Shown here: one piece after another, positions 60,401 through 64,000 of the stretch
How positions within the stretch are numbered: the stretch's first letter is position 1
Layout: each line of letters opens with the position of its first letter
Assembly: GCF_024139115.2 (NCBI RefSeq)
Contig: NC_085140.1
Location: 413,986,283 to 414,050,282, forward strand
DNA: 64,000 nucleotides
Direction of reading: 5' to 3'
Origin: Armigeres subalbatus
Lineage: Eukaryota > Arthropoda > Insecta > Diptera > Culicidae
The notes under the pieces: generated by a model
Database searches by the model: none
What the model was told of the DNA's origin: nothing
The model's input: the letters and a program-made list of their open reading frames with translations, nothing else
Made by a program: the position numbers and the translations under genes

Positions 60401-63170
60401 AATTCCCGGAGGAACTTCCGGAGGAATTCGGAGGAACTTCCGGAGGAATTCCCGGAGGAACTTCCGGAGGAATTCGGAGGAACTTCCGGAGGAATTCCCG
60501 GAGGAACTTCCGGAGGAATTCCCGGAGGAACTTCCGGAGGAATTCCAGAGGAACTTCCGGAGGAATTCGGAGGAACTTCGGAGGAATTCCCGAGGAACTT
60601 CCGGAGGAATTCCTGGAGGAACTTCCGGAGGAATTCGGAGGAACTTCCGGAGGAATTCCCGGAGGAACTTCCGGAGGAATTCCAGAGGAACTTCCGAGGA
60701 ATTCTGGGGAACTTCGGAGGAATTCCTGGAGGAACTTCCGGAGGAATTCCTGGGAACTTCGGAGGAATTCTGGAGGAACTTCCGGAGGAATTCCAGGGGA
60801 ACTTCGGAGGAATTCGGGGAACTTCGGAGGAATTCAGGGAACTCGAGAATTCAGGGGAACTTCGGAGGAATTCCGGGGAACTTCGGAGGAATTCAGGGAA
60901 CTTCCGGAGGAATTCCTGGGGAACTTCGGAGGAATTCCTGGGAACTTCGGAGGAATTCTGGGAACTTCGGAGGAATTCCAGGGAACTTCGGAGGAATTCC
61001 TGGGGAACTTCGGAGGAATTCCTGGGGAACTTCCGAGGAATTCCTGGGGAACTTCCGGAGGAATTCCTGGGGAACTTCGGAGGAATTCCTGGGAACTTCG
61101 GAGGAATTCCTGGGGAACTTCGGAGGAATTCCTGGGAACTTCGGAGGAATTCTGGGAACTTCGGAGGAATTCCTGGGGGACTTCCGGAGGAATTCCTCGG
61201 GGAACTTCCGGAGGAATTCCTGGGGAACTTCGGAGGAATTCTGGGGAACTTCGGAGGAATTCCTGGGGAACTTCCGAGGAATTCCTGGGGAACTTCCGGA
61301 GGAATTCCTGGGAACTTCGGAGGAATTCTGGGAACTTCCGGAGGAATTCTGGGAACTTCGGAGGAATTCCTGGGAACTTCGGAGGAATTCCTGGGGAACT
61401 TCCGGAGGAATTCCTGGGGAACTTCGGAGGAATTCCTGGGAACTTCCGAGGAATTCCTGGGAACTTCCGGAGGAATTCTGGGAACTTCGGAGGAATTCCT
61501 GGAGGAACTTCGGAGGAATTCCTGGGAACTTCCGAGGAATTCCTGGGAACTTCCGGAGGAATTCCTGGGAACTTCGGAGGAATTCCTGGGGAACTTCCGG
61601 AGGAATTCTGGGAACTTCCGGAGGAATTCCTGGGAACTTCCGGAGGAATTCCTGGGGAACTTCCGGAGGAATTCCTGGGAACTTCCGGAGGAATTCCTGG
61701 AGGAACTTCCGGAGGAATTCCTGGAGGAACTTCCGAGGAATTCCTGGAGGAACTTCCGGAGGAATTCCTGGAGGAACTTCCGGAGGAATTCTGGAGGAAC
61801 TTCCGGAGGAATTCCTGGAGGAACTTCCGGAGGAATTCCTGGAGGAACTTCCGGAGGAATTCCTGGAGGAACTTCCGGAGGAATTCCTGGAGGAACTTCC
61901 GGAGGAATTCCTGGAGGAACTTCCGGAGGAATTCCTGGAGGAACTTCGGAGGAATTCCTGGAGGAACTTCCGGAGGAATTCCTGGAGGAACTTCCGTAGA
62001 AATTCCTGGAGGGACTTCCGGAAGAATTATCGGAGGAAATTCCAGAAGAATTCCCGGAGGAAATTTCGGAGAAATTCCTGGAGGAACTTCCGAGGGATTC
62101 CTGGAGGAACTTCCGGAGGAATTCCTGGAGGAACTTCTGGAGGAATTCCTGGAGGAACTTCCGGAGGAATTCCTGGAGGAACTTCCGGAGGAATTCCTGG
62201 AGGAACTTCCGGAGGAATTCCTGGAGGAACTTCCGGAGGAATTCCTGGAGGAACTTCCGGAGGAATTCCTGGAGGAACTTCCGGAGGAATTCCTGGAGGA
62301 ACTTCCGGAGGAATTCCTGGAGGAACTTCCGGAGGAATTCCTGGAGGAACTTCCGGAGGAATTCCTGGAGGAACTTCCGGAGGAATTCCTGGAGGAACTT
62401 CCGGAGGAATTCCTGGAGGAACTTCCGGAGGAATTCCTGGAGGAACTTCCGGAGGAATTCCTGGAGGAACTTCCGGAGGAATTCCTGGAGGAACTTCCGG
62501 AGGAATTCCTGGAGGAACTTCCGGAGGAATTCCTGGAGGAACTTCATAGAGGAATTCATGGAGGAACTTCCTGGAGGAACTTCCGGAGGAATTCCTGGAG
62601 GAACTTCCGGAGGAATTCCTGAAGGAACTTCCGGAGGAATTCCTGGAGGAACTTCCGGAGGAATTCCTGGAGGAACTTCCGGAGGAATTCCTGGAGGAAC
62701 TTCCGGAGGAATTCCTGGAGGAACTTCCGGAGGAATTCCTGGAGGAACTTCCGGAGGAATTCCTGGAGGAACTTCCGGAGGAATTCCTGGAGGAACTTCC
62801 GGAGGAATTCCTGGAGGAACTTCCGGAGGAATTCCTGGAGGAACTTCCGGAGGAATTCCTGGAGGAACTTCCGGAGGAATTCCTGGAGGAACTTCCGGAG
62901 GAATTCCTGGAGGAACTTCCGGAGGAATTCCTGGAGGAACTTCCGGAGGAATTCCTGGAGGAACTTCCGGAGGAATTCCTGGAGGAACTTCCGGAGGAAT
63001 TCCTGGAGGAACTTCCGGAGGAATTCCTGGAGGAACTTCCGGAGGAATTCCCGGAGGAACTTCCCGGAGGAGCTTCCGGTGTAATTCCCGGAGGAACTTC
63101 CAGAGGAATTCTCGGAGGAACTTCCGGAGGAGTTCCCGGAGGAACTTCCGGAGGAATTCCTGGAGGAACT
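57411..63170. repeat. Large 24-bp minisatellite array, open in all six frames
   Basis: About 240-250 tandem units of two 12-mers, GGAGGAATTCCT followed by GGAGGAACTTCC. Blocks differ: 57411-58500 mainly 24-mers; 58500-60700 with CCCGG variants and 22-bp units (GGAGGAATTC joined to GGAGGAACTTCC); 60700-61690 mostly 22-bp TGGGGAACTTCGGAGGAATT-type units; 61690-63050 very regular 24-mers. The unit reads GGIPGGTS, EEFLEELP or RNSWRNFR forward and GSSSRNSS, EVPPGIPP or KFLQEFLR in reverse, with no stop in any. Every long frame here (up to 1372 codons on the minus strand) is therefore expected from the repeat and is not annotated as a gene. Confidence 0.97.
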
Positions 63171-63480
63171 GAATTTTTTTTTGACGAAATCCTTAAGGAA
63201 CTTCTGGAGGAATTTCCAGACAAAATCTTGGAAGAACTTTCAGAACGAAACTTTGGAAGAACTCCTGACGACATCCTGAAGAACTTCAGGAGGAATTCCT
63301 GGAGGAAATTTCGGACAAATTCGAGGAGGAACTTTCGAACGAAATCCTGAAGGAGCTTTCAGACGAAATCTTGGGGAATCTTCCGAATGAGGTCCAGTAG
63401 GAACTTCCGTAGGAATTCATGGAGGAGCGTCCGGAGGAATTCCTGAAAGAACTTTCAGACGAAATCTTGGAGGTTTCCGC
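63171..63480. repeat. Degenerate right flank of the array
   Basis: Diverged GGA-orientation units (GAAGGAGCTTTCAGACGAAA, CTTGGGGAATCTTCCGAATG) decaying into unique sequence, mirroring the left flank. Confidence 0.8.
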
Positions 63481-63700
63481 TATTCTTTCTTTTGACATTT
63501 GCACAAAGTGACCAGCCCACTTAAGTTTGCCGTATTTTATATGATCCACAATATTTTATAGCTTCCTCCAAGTATTGTACGCAGCACTTTTTACTCAAAA
63601 ATTTCTAAAGCTCTCCGGTCCGCCTCTCTCAACGTACATGCTTCACGTTCATAGAGGGCCACTGGTAGAATTAGAGTTTTATTATTATTTTCATCTCTTT
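63475..63700 (-). pseudogene. RTE-clade reverse transcriptase C-terminal relic
   Basis: Minus-strand frames give TLILPVALYEREACTLREAD then RRALEIFE, stop, KVLRTILGG and, after a frameshift, DHIKYGKLKWAGHFVQMSKE. This is the order of the RTE RT C terminus (PVxLYGxExWxL, FERRVLRxIxG, RLRWAGHVxRM). Broken, and ends at the minisatellite. Confidence 0.75.
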
Positions 63701-64000
63701 TAACGAGATATTCGGCCCTTTGCCGGTTCATATCGTAATCAGAGTTTTATTTAAGAGTACAAAAACGAAAAATAATATGGAAATATCTAAAAAAAAGTTT
63801 TTGACTTTTGGCCTGGATTAGGGCTAAAATACTACTCAGTGCAGCGAGTCCAAGCCAATCACAGAATCTTTCCGATGGCGACTACAACCATTAATTATTT
63901 ACAACAAGGAGCAAATTACCGACCCACTACAGAGTACATTTTTTTGTCCAAATTGGTTCGATTGCGATTTTGACCATCAACCGACATACTTCAGAGTTGG
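63701..64000. other. Intergenic to window end
   Basis: No supportable feature. Confidence 0.4.

Noticed and set aside
58441..62559. 1372-codon frame on the minus strand, and other long frames at 57-63 kb, as repetitive structural proteins
   Set aside because: The 24-bp unit is stop-free in all six frames, so such frames arise without selection. No signal peptide, unique domain or promoter was seen.
57411..63170. Heat-shock or STAT binding-site array because of repeated GAA/TTC half-sites
   Set aside because: The spacings (GAATTC, GAACTTC, TTCCGGAGGAA) do not match GAAnnTTC or TTCnnnGAA, so I cannot support a factor-binding role.

Overview
The window looks like nuclear DNA from an aedine mosquito (Aedes aegypti or Ae. 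albopictus type). The evidence is two intron-containing insect CYP6-type P450 genes, a tRNA-derived SINE of the Feilai type, many MITEs with target-site signatures, and relics of most non-LTR clades usual in mosquitoes (CR1/Jockey, I, RTE). It also holds a Penelope-like element and a very large 24-bp minisatellite. There are no bacterial features. Species assignment is inference.

Layout. 0-4 kb: intergenic with two MITEs. 4.0-5.6 kb (-): P450 gene 1. 7.1-11 kb: a 270-bp dispersed repeat, a broken CR1-group retrotransposon with an AT-rich insertion, and a Jockey-like relic. 11.1-14.6 kb: a MITE, a short minisatellite, RT relics on the - strand and a decayed ~0.55-kb tandem repeat. 14.7-15.5 kb: a SINE and a mariner-like relic. 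15.5-20.1 kb: a degenerate minisatellite split by a Penelope-like element with ~406-bp inverted ends. 20.5-23.1 kb: MITEs. 23.4-25.3 kb: a second degenerate minisatellite. 28.1-29.7 kb (-): P450 gene 2, with the same exon lengths and core promoter layout as gene 1. 30.8-31.9 kb: a second copy of the 270-bp repeat and a Tc1/mariner-type MITE. 32.4-37.5 kb (+): a nearly full-length I-clade element with target-site duplication and poly(A), but lacking the RT catalytic YADD region. 38.8-43 kb: a MITE carrying a 51-bp-arm palindrome, and a Jockey-like relic (-). 46.5-47.1 kb: an 11-bp satellite. 48.0-49.6 kb: a piggyBac-type foldback element in TTAA. 49.6-56.3 kb: mostly featureless, with two MITEs. 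56.4-63.5 kb: the large minisatellite. 63.5-63.7 kb: an RTE relic (-).

The only intact host genes I can support are the two P450s. They face the same way and are separated by 22.6 kb of transposons and minisatellite, which fits an old tandem duplication later spread apart by repeats. The long uninterrupted reading frames at 57-63 kb are not genes: the 24-bp unit is open in all six frames.

The most unusual pattern is that all three minisatellite loci switch orientation once, in the same sense (TCC-type repeats on the left, GGA-type on the right of the + strand). This suggests decayed foldback-like inverted repeats rather than simple satellites.
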